Below, one piece after another: positions 1-6,098 of a stretch of DNA of 16,259 nt. The DNA is from JAZDLC01 sp043802345 (GTDB lineage: Bacteria; Planctomycetota; B15-G4; JADJEK01). The translations under genes and the position numbers were made by a program. The stretch spans positions 1 to 16,259 of the forward strand of contig JAZDLC010000264.1 of assembly GCA_043802345.1 (NCBI GenBank), given 5' to 3'. Position 1 is the stretch's first letter, and every line of letters starts with the position of its first letter. The notes beneath the pieces are model-generated. The model searched no databases, was not told where the DNA came from, and worked only from the letters and a program-made list of their open reading frames with translations.

Positions 1-350
1 CCCTGAAGGTCCTGGAGGGCCTTTCAGGCGAGTGGCGGGAGCAGAGCATGAGAATGGCCTCGTACCGGAACATCCCGATCCTCAACGAGTGGAAGCGGCT
101 GTTCCCGGACCAGGATCCGGTCGCCTTCCATGAGGCCTGGTTCCATCAGCGGCTGCTCTGCCCGGGAGGCGGCCAATACGTCTGGAACGAGCAGTACCAG
201 TCGATGGAGTCGACCGCCTTCGGTCTTCCGGGCGCTCCCAGAAACGACATCCAGTCGAAGAGCCCGTTCGAACAGCTGGAGAACGCCAGCCTGGGCGTGA
301 CCTTCGAGCAGGACGGACTCCGCGCCCGGCTCGAGGTGAGGAGGCGCTGA
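1..350 (+). CDS. C-terminal end of a larger unrecognised protein (5' end outside window)
   Basis: The frame is open from the first bases of the window into the ATG at 48, so the gene begins upstream and only about the last 116 residues are visible. An internal ATG at 48 would give 100 residues, but the upstream codons read like protein (LKVLEGLSGEWREQ), so I treat it as partial. The visible part is soluble, with no membrane segment. It contains a distinctive stretch CPGGGQYVWNEQYQSMEST around residues 54-72 of the visible part and ends in a basic LEVRRR tail. The pattern near the end (LGVTFEQDGLRARLEV) resembles the C-terminus of large uncharacterised proteins I associate loosely with planctomycete or acidobacterial genomes. 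I cannot name the family or a function. It converges on the VTT gene with a 36-nt gap. Confidence 0.7.
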   Translation, partial: LKVLEGLSGEWREQSMRMASYRNIPILNEWKRLFPDQDPVAFHEAWFHQRLLCPGGGQYVWNEQYQSMESTAFGLPGAPRNDIQSKSPFEQLENASLGVTFEQDGLRARLEVRRR

Positions 351-363
351 CGACCCCCGCAAA

Positions 364-377
364 CCAGGATCACCTGG
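364..377. terminator. Short GC-rich hairpin between convergent genes
   Basis: CCAGG-ATCA-CCTGG forms a perfect 5-bp stem with a 4-nt loop in the 36-nt space between two convergent stop codons. There is no T-run on either strand, so it is at best a weak bidirectional terminator, inferred from position. Confidence 0.22.
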
Positions 378-386
378 CGAGCATCC

Positions 387-1085
387 TCACCGGGTGTGGT
401 TGTTCGGGCCATAGCCGAGGTGGCGCGCGACGCGCGGGCGAAGGAAGAGCCAGAACAGCACGGCCCAGCCCAGGAAGAGCGCGCAGCCCAACCCTGCCCA
501 GAGCCCGACCCCCGCCCTGGCATCAGCGCCGAACAACGCGAAGACGACGGTTCCGGGGAGGGTCCCGATCAGAGTTCCGAGCAGCAGGTCCCGCGTGCTG
601 ATCGGACTGATCGCCATCAGCAGGTTCGTGGCGAAGAAGTTTCCGACCGGGGCCGAGCGGATGAGGATATTGGCGGCAACGCCGTGGGTCCTTGCCTTTT
701 CCAGCAGCAAGCCCACGCCTCGTTCCGGCGACCCCATCCGCTGTTCCACGTAGCCGCGACCCAGCCAGCGCCCGAGGCGGAAAGTGATCCAGCATCCGAG
801 CAGGGCCGAGGTCTCGGCGAGGAAGGCGCCGATCCACCACCCGAACAGAGCCCCCGCGATCGCGGCGAAGAGCAGCCGGGGGGTGCCGAACGCGGTCAAG
901 ACCGCCGCAACGCCGATGAAGAGGGCGCCGCCCAGGGGACCGAGTTCGCGGAGTCTCTCGTCCGTTCGTTCAAACCATGTCTCCACGCCCCCTCGGAGCG
1001 GCGTCGAGTAGACGAGGATCAGACAGGTCGCGGCAACGGCGACCAGGATCGTGACCTTGAGGCGCCCGCGTTTCGCGCTGCTCAC
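387..1085 (-). CDS. VTT-domain (TVP38/TMEM64, DedA-superfamily) membrane protein
   Basis: A 232-residue integral membrane protein from the GTG at 1085. A longer form from the GTG at 1151 (254 aa) would overlap the upstream glycosyltransferase by 70 bp. The 1085 start instead gives a GTGA overlap with that gene's TGA, the usual sign of translational coupling, with AGGAG about 11 nt upstream. A basic N-terminus precedes TM1 (about residues 10-27). The VTT domain spans about 66-190, with glycine-rich re-entrant segments (AAIAGALFGWWIG), the RLGRWLGRGYVE segment, the conserved Arg-Pro element (LIRSAPVGNFF) and a final GTLPGTVVFALFG helix, then one more TM and a basic tail. VTT/DedA proteins are lipid scramblases or undecaprenyl-phosphate translocases in characterised cases. 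As the third gene of an operon with two polyprenyl-linked glycosyltransferases, a carrier-lipid flipping or recycling role is inferred, not shown. Confidence 0.85.
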   Translation of the reverse strand: MSSAKRGRLKVTILVAVAATCLILVYSTPLRGGVETWFERTDERLRELGPLGGALFIGVAAVLTAFGTPRLLFAAIAGALFGWWIGAFLAETSALLGCWITFRLGRWLGRGYVEQRMGSPERGVGLLLEKARTHGVAANILIRSAPVGNFFATNLLMAISPISTRDLLLGTLIGTLPGTVVFALFGADARAGVGLWAGLGCALFLGWAVLFWLFLRPRVARHLGYGPNNHTR

Positions 1086-1834
1086 GGCCGTGATGACTCC
1101 TGGCGCCTTGCCGGAAACAGCCGGCGCGCGGGGATCGCGCGTCGCCGCCACCAGAGCATGGCGAGACAGTCGACGAGACCTCGCAGAAGCCGGTTTCCGA
1201 TCCCGTACTTCGAGATCCCCATCGTACGAGGACGGTGGCCGACCGGCGCCTCGATCACGCGATAACCCTGAACGCGCAGGATCGAGGGGAGGAATCGATG
1301 CACCCCGTTGAACACCGGAAGTTCAGCGAGCGCCTCCCGTCGCATGACCCTCAGGGCGCAACCCGTGTCGGTCACGGCATCACGGGTCACGATGTTGCGA
1401 AACCCGTTGCCGATTTTCGAAGAGCATCGCCGCACGAAGCTGTCCTGCCGTCTGGTCCTCACCCCGCAGACCACATCCGCCCCCTCCAACAGGTCCAGGA
1501 GTCCTGGTATGTCGGCAGGGTCGTTCTGCCCGTCTCCGTCCATGGTCACCACGACGTCTCCTTGCGCAGCCGCAATGCCGCTGGCCACCGCCGCGCTCTG
1601 TCCGCAGTTGAAACCATGACGCACGATGACCAGCTCGGGCACATCCGCCTTGACCTGCTCGAGAGCGCCGACAGTTCCGTCGGTGCTCGCGTCATCGACG
1701 AAGATGATCTCGAAGGGACGCCCGAGGTCGCTGAAAACGCCGCGGATTTCCCGCGCGAGCAAAGGGGCCGCGCCTTCCTCTTCGTAGCATGGAACGATCG
1801 CCGAGATCTGGATGTGATTCTCCATCGTTTCCAT
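1082..1834 (-). CDS. GT2-family polyprenyl-phosphate glycosyltransferase (DPM1/ArnC-like)
   Basis: A 250-residue GT-A fold enzyme. The N-terminal nucleotide-sugar site is seen as SAIVPCYEEE (residues 11-20) and VDDASTDGT (46-54). The metal-binding DXD element is MDGDGQNDP (98-106). The acceptor-side motif TMGISKYGIGNR (204-215) is typical of dolichyl-phosphate mannose synthase and undecaprenyl-phosphate sugar synthases. Unlike ArnC or GtrB it has no C-terminal membrane helices, only one hydrophobic patch (LVDCLAMLWW) and an Arg-rich tail, so it is probably peripheral on the inner face of the cytoplasmic membrane. The family reaction is transfer of a sugar from NDP-sugar to polyprenyl phosphate; the sugar cannot be read from sequence. 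The ATG at 1834 has GGGAG 6 nt upstream and lies 14 nt after the GT-C gene. The stop overlaps the VTT start by 4 nt. Confidence 0.88.
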   Translation of the reverse strand: METMENHIQISAIVPCYEEEGAAPLLAREIRGVFSDLGRPFEIIFVDDASTDGTVGALEQVKADVPELVIVRHGFNCGQSAAVASGIAAAQGDVVVTMDGDGQNDPADIPGLLDLLEGADVVCGVRTRRQDSFVRRCSSKIGNGFRNIVTRDAVTDTGCALRVMRREALAELPVFNGVHRFLPSILRVQGYRVIEAPVGHRPRTMGISKYGIGNRLLRGLVDCLAMLWWRRRAIPARRLFPARRQESSRP

Positions 1835-1848
1835 CTGGCGCTCCCGGT

Positions 1849-3522
1849 CTATCCGGGTCCTTCCGTGGAAACGGGCTCCGCAACACCAACCGGCCGCTCG
1901 CGGATCCGCAGGACGACCACGTCGTCGTCCCGGCCCACGCGTGTCTCGAGCAGAATGCGCGTGCCCTCGGGCAGCGAACCTCTCACCTTCTTCAGGCTCT
2001 TCCTGTCCAGCACGGCGAGTTCAAAATCCGTTCTCTTCAGGAGCTCGAGAAACTCGTCGCGTTCGACCTCCCGGCAGTCCAGGCCCGAGTAGAACCGGTA
2101 CTCTTCGGTCCGGATTCCGCAGAAGGGAACATAGTGGCCCGGCCGCGCCGACTCTGCCGCCAGCAGCTCCGCGACGACCCGCGGCGACTTCCTGGCGTCA
2201 ATGACGGGAAGGACCAGAAGGGCCGCGAACACCATGACTCCGAGGATCGTGGCCCCCTGGACCAAGAACGCCCGCACCGCGGACTTCTTCTGGAAGCGCC
2301 AGGAGAGGGCGCCACCTGCACCCATGAGGACGGCCACGGCCGCGGCGCCGGGAAAAAGACCTTTCAGCTCGAGGTCCTTGACCTGCGGCAGGAACTGCCC
2401 AACCCCGACGGCAACAGCGATGACGAGCATCAGCAAGGCGAGCCCCCCGGCGATCCGGCGCAACGCAACCGCCGCCCCCCTTGGCAGGGCCGACTCGTCG
2501 GCCGCGAGAGCGGTGAGAACCGCGAGGGCGGGATAGAGCGGCAGCAGGTAGTTCCCTCGCTTGGACTGAACGATCGAGAGGAAGATGAACGTGGGCAGGA
2601 ACCACGCGAGGAGAAAGCGTACCGCGCCGCGCTCGGCGGGAAACCAGCCGCGCGCGATCCCCACGAGGCCCAGGATCAGGACGGGCGTCCAGGGCAGGAA
2701 TTCGAGCGGGAGCTTGGTCGCGTAGTACCAGAACGGGTTCTCGTGATTCCACGCGTTGAAGACTCGCCCGGCGCTCTGTTTGAACAGCAGCTCCCGGGTA
2801 TACGCCTCGCCGCCGGCAATGCAGGCGGGAATGACCCAGGCGGACACGATCGCCACAAAGACCAGGATCGAAGCCAGGAACCTGGGCGCCAGGAACCGGC
2901 GCAGATTCCCGGTCCAGGCCGCGTGGATGCTTGCCGTGAGCAGGGGGACGAGCAGCCCCAGGGGGCCCTTGGTCAAGACCGCCAGGGCGGAGGCGCCAAA
3001 GAAGATGAGCCCATTCACGTACTCGGAGCCCCGGGCCTTCCACTGCCTCAGCCATCCGGAGACAGCCAGCGCGGTGAAGAACGTCAGCATCATGTCCAGG
3101 CTCACGCGCTGAGCCAGCCACATGAACCGATAGGCCGTCGCCAGCATCAGGACCGCCAGCAGCGTCGCGGCCGCGCTGCCGCCGAGCATCCGCACGATGA
3201 ACGTGATGAGCGCCAGCGTTCCCGCCGCCGCGAGAACGAAGGGCAGCCTGGCCGCCCACTCGCTGGGACCTCCGGCGAGTTTCATGGAGACCGCCATGAG
3301 CCAGAAGGGCGGCGCCGGCTTGTCCGGATACAACTCTCCGCTCAGCTTGGGGACGAGGTACTCTCCCGTGATCAGCATCGTCCGTGCGACTTCGGCGTGG
3401 CGCGGCTCGTCGGGAGACCAGAGGTCCCTTCTCAGGATCGCCGGAGTGAAGACGAGCAAGCCCAGCAGGAAGGCCGCAAGCCAGCCGATTCCCGCCCGTT
3501 TCGATTCGTCATGGAGCTGCAT
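1849..3522 (-). CDS. GT-C membrane glycosyltransferase (ArnT/PMT, GT39/GT83 type)
   Basis: A 557-residue polytopic protein. After TM1 (about 12-30), the first periplasmic loop holds the signature WSPDEPRHAEVARTM (about 36-50), whose adjacent Asp-Glu is the expected catalytic and metal site of this clan. It continues with GEYLVPKLSGELYPDKPAPPFW (split here: GEYLVPKLSG, then ELYPDKPAPPFW), the lipid-sugar contact loop of ArnT. About a dozen hydrophobic helices follow, then a soluble C-terminal domain of about 120 residues. The family transfers a sugar from a polyprenyl-phosphate donor to lipid A or protein on the periplasmic face. I chose the ATG at 3522, 5 nt after GAGG, rather than the GTG at 3528. 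It is the first gene of the operon with GT2 and VTT downstream. The acceptor and sugar are unknown; general PMT-family annotation is safe, an arnT symbol is not. Confidence 0.88.
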   Translation of the reverse strand: MQLHDESKRAGIGWLAAFLLGLLVFTPAILRRDLWSPDEPRHAEVARTMLITGEYLVPKLSGELYPDKPAPPFWLMAVSMKLAGGPSEWAARLPFVLAAAGTLALITFIVRMLGGSAAATLLAVLMLATAYRFMWLAQRVSLDMMLTFFTALAVSGWLRQWKARGSEYVNGLIFFGASALAVLTKGPLGLLVPLLTASIHAAWTGNLRRFLAPRFLASILVFVAIVSAWVIPACIAGGEAYTRELLFKQSAGRVFNAWNHENPFWYYATKLPLEFLPWTPVLILGLVGIARGWFPAERGAVRFLLAWFLPTFIFLSIVQSKRGNYLLPLYPALAVLTALAADESALPRGAAVALRRIAGGLALLMLVIAVAVGVGQFLPQVKDLELKGLFPGAAAVAVLMGAGGALSWRFQKKSAVRAFLVQGATILGVMVFAALLVLPVIDARKSPRVVAELLAAESARPGHYVPFCGIRTEEYRFYSGLDCREVERDEFLELLKRTDFELAVLDRKSLKKVRGSLPEGTRILLETRVGRDDDVVVLRIRERPVGVAEPVSTEGPG

Positions 3523-3704
3523 CGCCACCTCGCTCTACTTGGGCGGTCGATGGCACAAACCCCGGCTCTCGCAGAACACGGGCCTGAGAACTCCATCCTC
3601 GAAGTCCTGCCCGCCGTCCGCCCTCGAGCACCGTTTCACCGCCTGGATCCGGTCGAGATCTTTCTACCTTATTCTTCTCGAGGTCGACACCATTTCACGT
3701 CCGA

Positions 3705-3720
3705 CCCGGGCGCACCCGGG
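3705..3720. terminator. CCCGGG-CGCA-CCCGGG hairpin downstream of the radical SAM gene
   Basis: A perfect 6-bp GC stem with a 4-nt loop, about 95-110 nt past the minus-strand radical SAM stop codon. No T-run follows on either strand. It could stabilise an mRNA 3' end or help termination; that is inference from position. Confidence 0.28.
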
Positions 3721-3768
3721 CCGGCCGACGGCGCGGCCACCAAGACATGGCGTTCTAGCGATCAAACG

Positions 3769-3787
3769 TGACGCGGCCCTGACGCGG
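3769..3787. repeat. Two TGACGCGG direct repeats at 11-bp period
   Basis: TGACGCGG occurs at 3769-3776 and 3780-3787, starts separated by 11 bp, about one helical turn. Face-of-helix spacing is common for regulator half-sites, but the element lies just past the radical SAM stop codon, so its role is unclear. Confidence 0.35.
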
Positions 3788-3815
3788 AGATGAAGTCTCT
3801 GTCATTCTGCGCGCG

Positions 3816-5099
3816 CTACTTCTCGACTACTCCTCCCCAGAGCGCCCCGCTCCCGCCCTTTTGATACGGGATCGGCCGTTCCTCGCGCTCGCCGATCCGC
3901 TGCGAGAAGCGCCGCCGGTCCTTGAGCCGCTTGTAGAGACCGAACATCTTGGCCGGCTGGGATTCCTCCTTGTAGAAGGCGTCCCATGCGAACTGATACC
4001 CCTCCTGAAGCTGGTCGGGGGTCATCCGGGCCGGCTTGAAGACCACGTTCTCCGCGTTGTACTTCCCCCAGTCTTCATGCAGCAGTCTTCCCGCCTTCTT
4101 CATCTGATCGAAGAAAGGCGTGCCGGGGAACGGCGTGAGCACGGTGAACTCGGCCAGGTCCAGGTCGCAATCGAGCAGGAACTCCACCATCCGCTCGAAG
4201 ATGTCCGGCCCGTGCCCGTCGAGGCCGAGGAGAATGGTGCCCTGCACGCCGATCCCGTAGTCATGAAGCTGCTTGATCTTCTCCCGGATCTTCGGCGTGT
4301 CGCCGAAGATGGCCTGGTACACGAACCAGCAGCCCGAATCCGAGGCCACCTGAAGGATGTCCGGCCTGGTCGAGATCGGGTGGCTGACCCAGCTCTTCTC
4401 CGCCCGCTTCATCTCCTGGAACAGCGCCAGTTGATGCTCCTCGTTCTGCTCCAGGGCGTTGTCCACGATGAACACCCGATCGCAGTCCACGCCGGCCATC
4501 TCGTCAACCACCTCGGAGATGTCGCGAATGCGGTGCTCCTTGCCGGCGACATGCGGCACCTGGCACGGGAAGCAGCCGAAGCGACAGCCGCGACTGGTCT
4601 CGATCAGATCCATCATGCGCACGCCGCGGTAGGTGTAGTGCTCCGGCTTGAGCAGGTCCCGGCGGGCCCTCGGAATGTCGGCGGCGTCCGCGAATCCAGC
4701 GCGCCGATACGTCGGCTTCAACTCGTCCCGCGCCAGATCCTCGACCACCTGCCGCCAGATCCCCTCCGCCTCGCCGATCACCACCGCGTCCGCGTGCCGG
4801 GCAGCCTGCTCCGGAATGCAGCTCGCCGTCAGGCCGCCGATGACCACCTTGACGCCCCGGGCGCGGAAGGTGTCTGCCACCTCGAAGGCGCGGGGCGCCT
4901 GGCTGACCAGCATGGTCGAGATCCCCACCAGATCGACCGGCTCGTCGAAATCGATCAGCTCGACGTTCTCGTCCTCGATCACGACCTCGTGCTCGTCCGG
5001 CGTGAGCGCGGCGACCACCGTGATCCCGAGAGGAGGCAGAACGTAGTGAGTCTGGTACTGCAGTCTCTGCCACGAGGGACAGATGAGTTTGATCTTCAT
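3816..5099 (-). CDS. B12-binding-domain radical SAM protein
   Basis: A 427-residue cytosolic enzyme. Residues about 1-130 form a cobalamin-binding-like Rossmann domain (start MKIKLICPSW; LPPLGITVVAALTP; VDLVGISTMLV; VVIGGLTAS; ADAVVIGEAE). It lacks the base-on DxHxxG motif, as do several B12 radical SAM families. The radical SAM core begins near 165, with the [4Fe-4S] motif CRFGCFPC giving Cys172, Cys176 and Cys179 (CX3CX2C). Later core elements include FIVDNALEQN and TVLTPFPGTPFF. The C-terminal segment from about 365 (EGYQFAWDAFYKEE) resembles the helical extension (DUF4070-like) found in BchE/HpnJ-type enzymes. Such enzymes perform methylations or ring rearrangements; no substrate is evident and no pathway gene is adjacent. 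There is no Shine-Dalgarno sequence before the ATG, and the promoter position suggests a leaderless mRNA. Confidence 0.9.
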   Translation of the reverse strand: MKIKLICPSWQRLQYQTHYVLPPLGITVVAALTPDEHEVVIEDENVELIDFDEPVDLVGISTMLVSQAPRAFEVADTFRARGVKVVIGGLTASCIPEQAARHADAVVIGEAEGIWRQVVEDLARDELKPTYRRAGFADAADIPRARRDLLKPEHYTYRGVRMMDLIETSRGCRFGCFPCQVPHVAGKEHRIRDISEVVDEMAGVDCDRVFIVDNALEQNEEHQLALFQEMKRAEKSWVSHPISTRPDILQVASDSGCWFVYQAIFGDTPKIREKIKQLHDYGIGVQGTILLGLDGHGPDIFERMVEFLLDCDLDLAEFTVLTPFPGTPFFDQMKKAGRLLHEDWGKYNAENVVFKPARMTPDQLQEGYQFAWDAFYKEESQPAKMFGLYKRLKDRRRFSQRIGEREERPIPYQKGGSGALWGGVVEK

Positions 5100-5106
5100 G
5101 AGAACG

Positions 5107-5136
5107 ACAGTAGTGGGGGGTGGCGGAGCTTGTCAA
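5107..5136 (-). promoter_or_regulatory. Sigma-70-type promoter of the radical SAM gene, placed for leaderless mRNA
   Basis: On the minus strand a perfect TTGACA -35 (5131-5136) is followed by an 18-nt spacer and TACTGT as a -10 (5107-5112). The -10 ends 7 nt before the ATG at 5099, so transcription would start at or next to the initiation codon. The -10 match is moderate. Confidence 0.55.
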
Positions 5137-5161
5137 GGAACGCGGTTTCCGGAAACACTCG

Positions 5162-5414
5162 TCACGCCTCCCTCAGCGATACGGCCGGATCGAGACGGAC
5201 CGCCGCCGGCCAGGCAGCTGCCGCCAGCGTCACTCCCAGCAGCATCAGGCCGGGCAGTGTGGCCGCGTCCAGGTCGGCCACCGGCTGCGCGAATCCTCCC
5301 GAAAAAGGGGAGAGTGCCGACCAACTGAACGCCGCGGAGCCCCAGCAAGAAACCGAGCACGCCGGAGAGGCCGCAGACCAGACCCGCCTCCAGGAGCACG
5401 TGGAGGAGGAACAT
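5162..5414 (-). pseudogene. FtsX/MacB-type ABC permease, C-terminal fragment with frameshift
   Basis: Minus-strand remnant of the last part of a MacB/FtsX permease. From 5414 the frame reads a membrane helix typical of the penultimate TM (LLEAGLVCGLSGVLGFLLGL, about residues 7-26). Near 5315-5325 the homology moves to another frame, which continues SALSPFSGGFAQPVADLD, then TLPGLMLLGVTLAAAAWPA, and ends with LDPAVSLREA and TGA at 5162. That ending is the standard FtsX last TM plus the Pro-x-x-x-Leu-Arg-x-x tail. All earlier permease sequence is missing: the ATG at 5414 follows an in-frame TAG by only 6 nt, and just upstream is adaptor-like sequence. A single indel plus a large 5' deletion makes this a dead gene. 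Confidence 0.75.
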
Positions 5415-5420
5415 CGCGGG

Positions 5421-5531
5421 CTATCCCATGCCCCAGGGACGCTCCGGCGGCAGGACGACTCGGTCCCCCTCGCTCAGCCCCTCCAGGACTTCGGTCATCA
5501 GGCCGTCGCTGACGCCGATCTGTACCTCGAC
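5421..5531 (-). pseudogene. RND/MacA-type periplasmic adaptor, C-terminal fragment
   Basis: The last ~35 codons of the 5702-5421 frame read VEVQIGVSDGLMTEVLEGLS and continue EGDRVVL to a TAG at 5421. This is the hallmark end of HlyD/MacA-family membrane fusion proteins (V-x-x-G-hydrophobic-SDG...TEVLEGLxEGDxVVL). The rest of the adaptor (biotinyl-lipoyl, hairpin and beta-barrel domains) is absent. It is joined in frame to an ABC ATPase fragment upstream and abuts a permease fragment downstream. Boundary placed at about 5531 where the motif changes, give or take a few codons. Confidence 0.7.
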
Positions 5532-5732
5532 CCGCTCGAGGGCGCATTCGGCCCGCTCCGGCCGGGCGCGGGAGCCCACCCCGGCGTAGACCAGCGGCAG
5601 CTCCGCGCAGCGCAAGGCCGTCGCCCTGGGAAGCAAGTGAAAGAACTGGAACATAAAGCCGATCTTCAAGTTACGGACTTCCGCCAACTTCCTGTCGGAC
5701 ATCTCGGAGACGGGCAGGCCGTCCAGAGTTGA
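5532..5732 (-). pseudogene. MacB/LolD-type ABC ATPase, internal fragment
   Basis: The frame holds LDGLPVSEMSDRKLAEVRN followed by LKIGFMFQFFHLLPRATAL, the Q-loop region of MacB/LolD ATPases (family pattern: LSDxELAxxRNxxIGFVFQxFNLLPRLTALENVELPL). The Gln in FMFQ is the Q-loop residue. It continues through CAELPLVYAGV and an Arg/Glu-rich helix to ALERV. Walker A lies upstream in intact proteins and is missing, with an in-frame TGA at about 5751-5753. The signature motif, Walker B and H-loop are also gone, replaced by adaptor sequence. An ATG at 5702 could give a short chimeric peptide, but it cannot be a working ATPase. Confidence 0.75.
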
Positions 5733-5745
5733 ATGGGGGTGTTGC

Positions 5746-5771
5746 CGCGGTCACGGCACGCGGTCACTGCA
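5746..5771. repeat. 13-bp tandem repeat upstream of the rpmG promoter
   Basis: CGCGGTCACGGCA (5746-5758) is followed immediately by CGCGGTCACTGCA (5759-5771), 12 of 13 bases identical. It lies 47 nt upstream of the rpmG -35, where an activator could bind, or it may be a slippage scar at the edge of the decayed ABC locus. Confidence 0.5.
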
Positions 5772-5818
5772 CCATGGTACGCCGCGGCTCCCGATACGGT
5801 CCGTGGGTCTTCTTCATC

Positions 5819-5847
5819 TTGACGGCACGCCGGCCGGCCCGTAGCAT
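5819..5847 (+). promoter_or_regulatory. Strong sigma-70 promoter of rpmG-osmC
   Basis: TTGACG (5819-5824), a 17-nt spacer and TAGCAT (5842-5847) form a near-consensus promoter. The expected start near 5854 gives a leader of roughly 44 nt before the rpmG ATG at 5898. It is the best promoter in the window, fitting a ribosomal protein gene. Confidence 0.65.
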
Positions 5848-5897
5848 GCTTGGTTCTATCGAGTCCAGAAAACGAAACGGTGTTCGTGGAGGTCGTC

Positions 5898-6089
5898 ATG
5901 GCCAAGAAAGCAAAAGCCAAGCGAGAGTGGGTCTGGTTGCAGTGCACCGAGACCGGCGACCTCAACTACCGCACCCAGATGAACGTCATGGGCGGCCTGC
6001 CCGAGAAGTTCAAGGGGACTGGCGCCGGGCTGAAGAAGTACAGCAAACGCTTGCGCAAGCACACCTTGCACAAGGTCAAGCGGAGCTAG
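5898..6089 (+). CDS. rpmG: Ribosomal protein bL33 (cysteine-ligand-free form)
   Basis: A 63-residue basic protein of the large ribosomal subunit. MAKKAKAKREWVWLQCTETG is followed by DLNYRT at about 21-26, and the end LKKYSKRLRKHTLHKVKRS (45-63) is the conserved bL33 C-terminus. Zinc-binding forms have two CxxC pairs; here the second pair position is S-K-R-L and only one Cys (Cys16) remains, so this is a C-minus paralogue. A Gly/Lys-rich insert (GGLPEKFKGTGAG) makes it slightly longer than the 49-55 residues usual. The ATG at 5898 has GGAGG 5 nt upstream; a longer frame from the GTG at 5850 lacks support. The osmC-like gene follows after 9 nt. Confidence 0.92.
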   Translation: MAKKAKAKREWVWLQCTETGDLNYRTQMNVMGGLPEKFKGTGAGLKKYSKRLRKHTLHKVKRS

Positions 6090-6098
6090 CCGCGTTCC

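Larger units (their letters stand above)
3523..3815. other. 293-bp intergenic region between the radical SAM gene and the GT operon
   Basis: Both flanking genes are on the minus strand, so this region should hold the radical SAM 3' end and the promoter of the GT-C/GT2/VTT operon. I see no convincing -35/-10 pair; an A/T-rich patch near 3660-3680 is the only candidate. It does hold a CCCGGG hairpin and a phased 8-bp repeat, listed separately. No credible gene lies here. Confidence 0.5.

Noticed and set aside
1086..1151. Longer VTT protein from the GTG at 1151
   Set aside because: A 70-bp overlap with the GT2 gene is less likely than the GTGA overlap at 1085, and the extra 22 residues are low-complexity Ala/Pro/Arg.
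1789..3771. 660-codon open frame on the plus strand opposite the GT-C gene
   Set aside because: Its translation is rich in Arg, Gln, Gly and Pro without any domain; the opposite strand has a clear membrane glycosyltransferase with family motifs.
5245..5547. Small minus-strand frame of 100 codons within the decayed ABC locus
   Set aside because: No family resemblance, Arg/Gly/Pro-rich; the adaptor and permease signals are in the other frames.
5850..5897. N-terminal extension of bL33 from the GTG at 5850
   Set aside because: The predicted transcription start is near 5854, the GGAGG at 5888-5892 serves the ATG at 5898, and bL33 proteins begin with MAKK.
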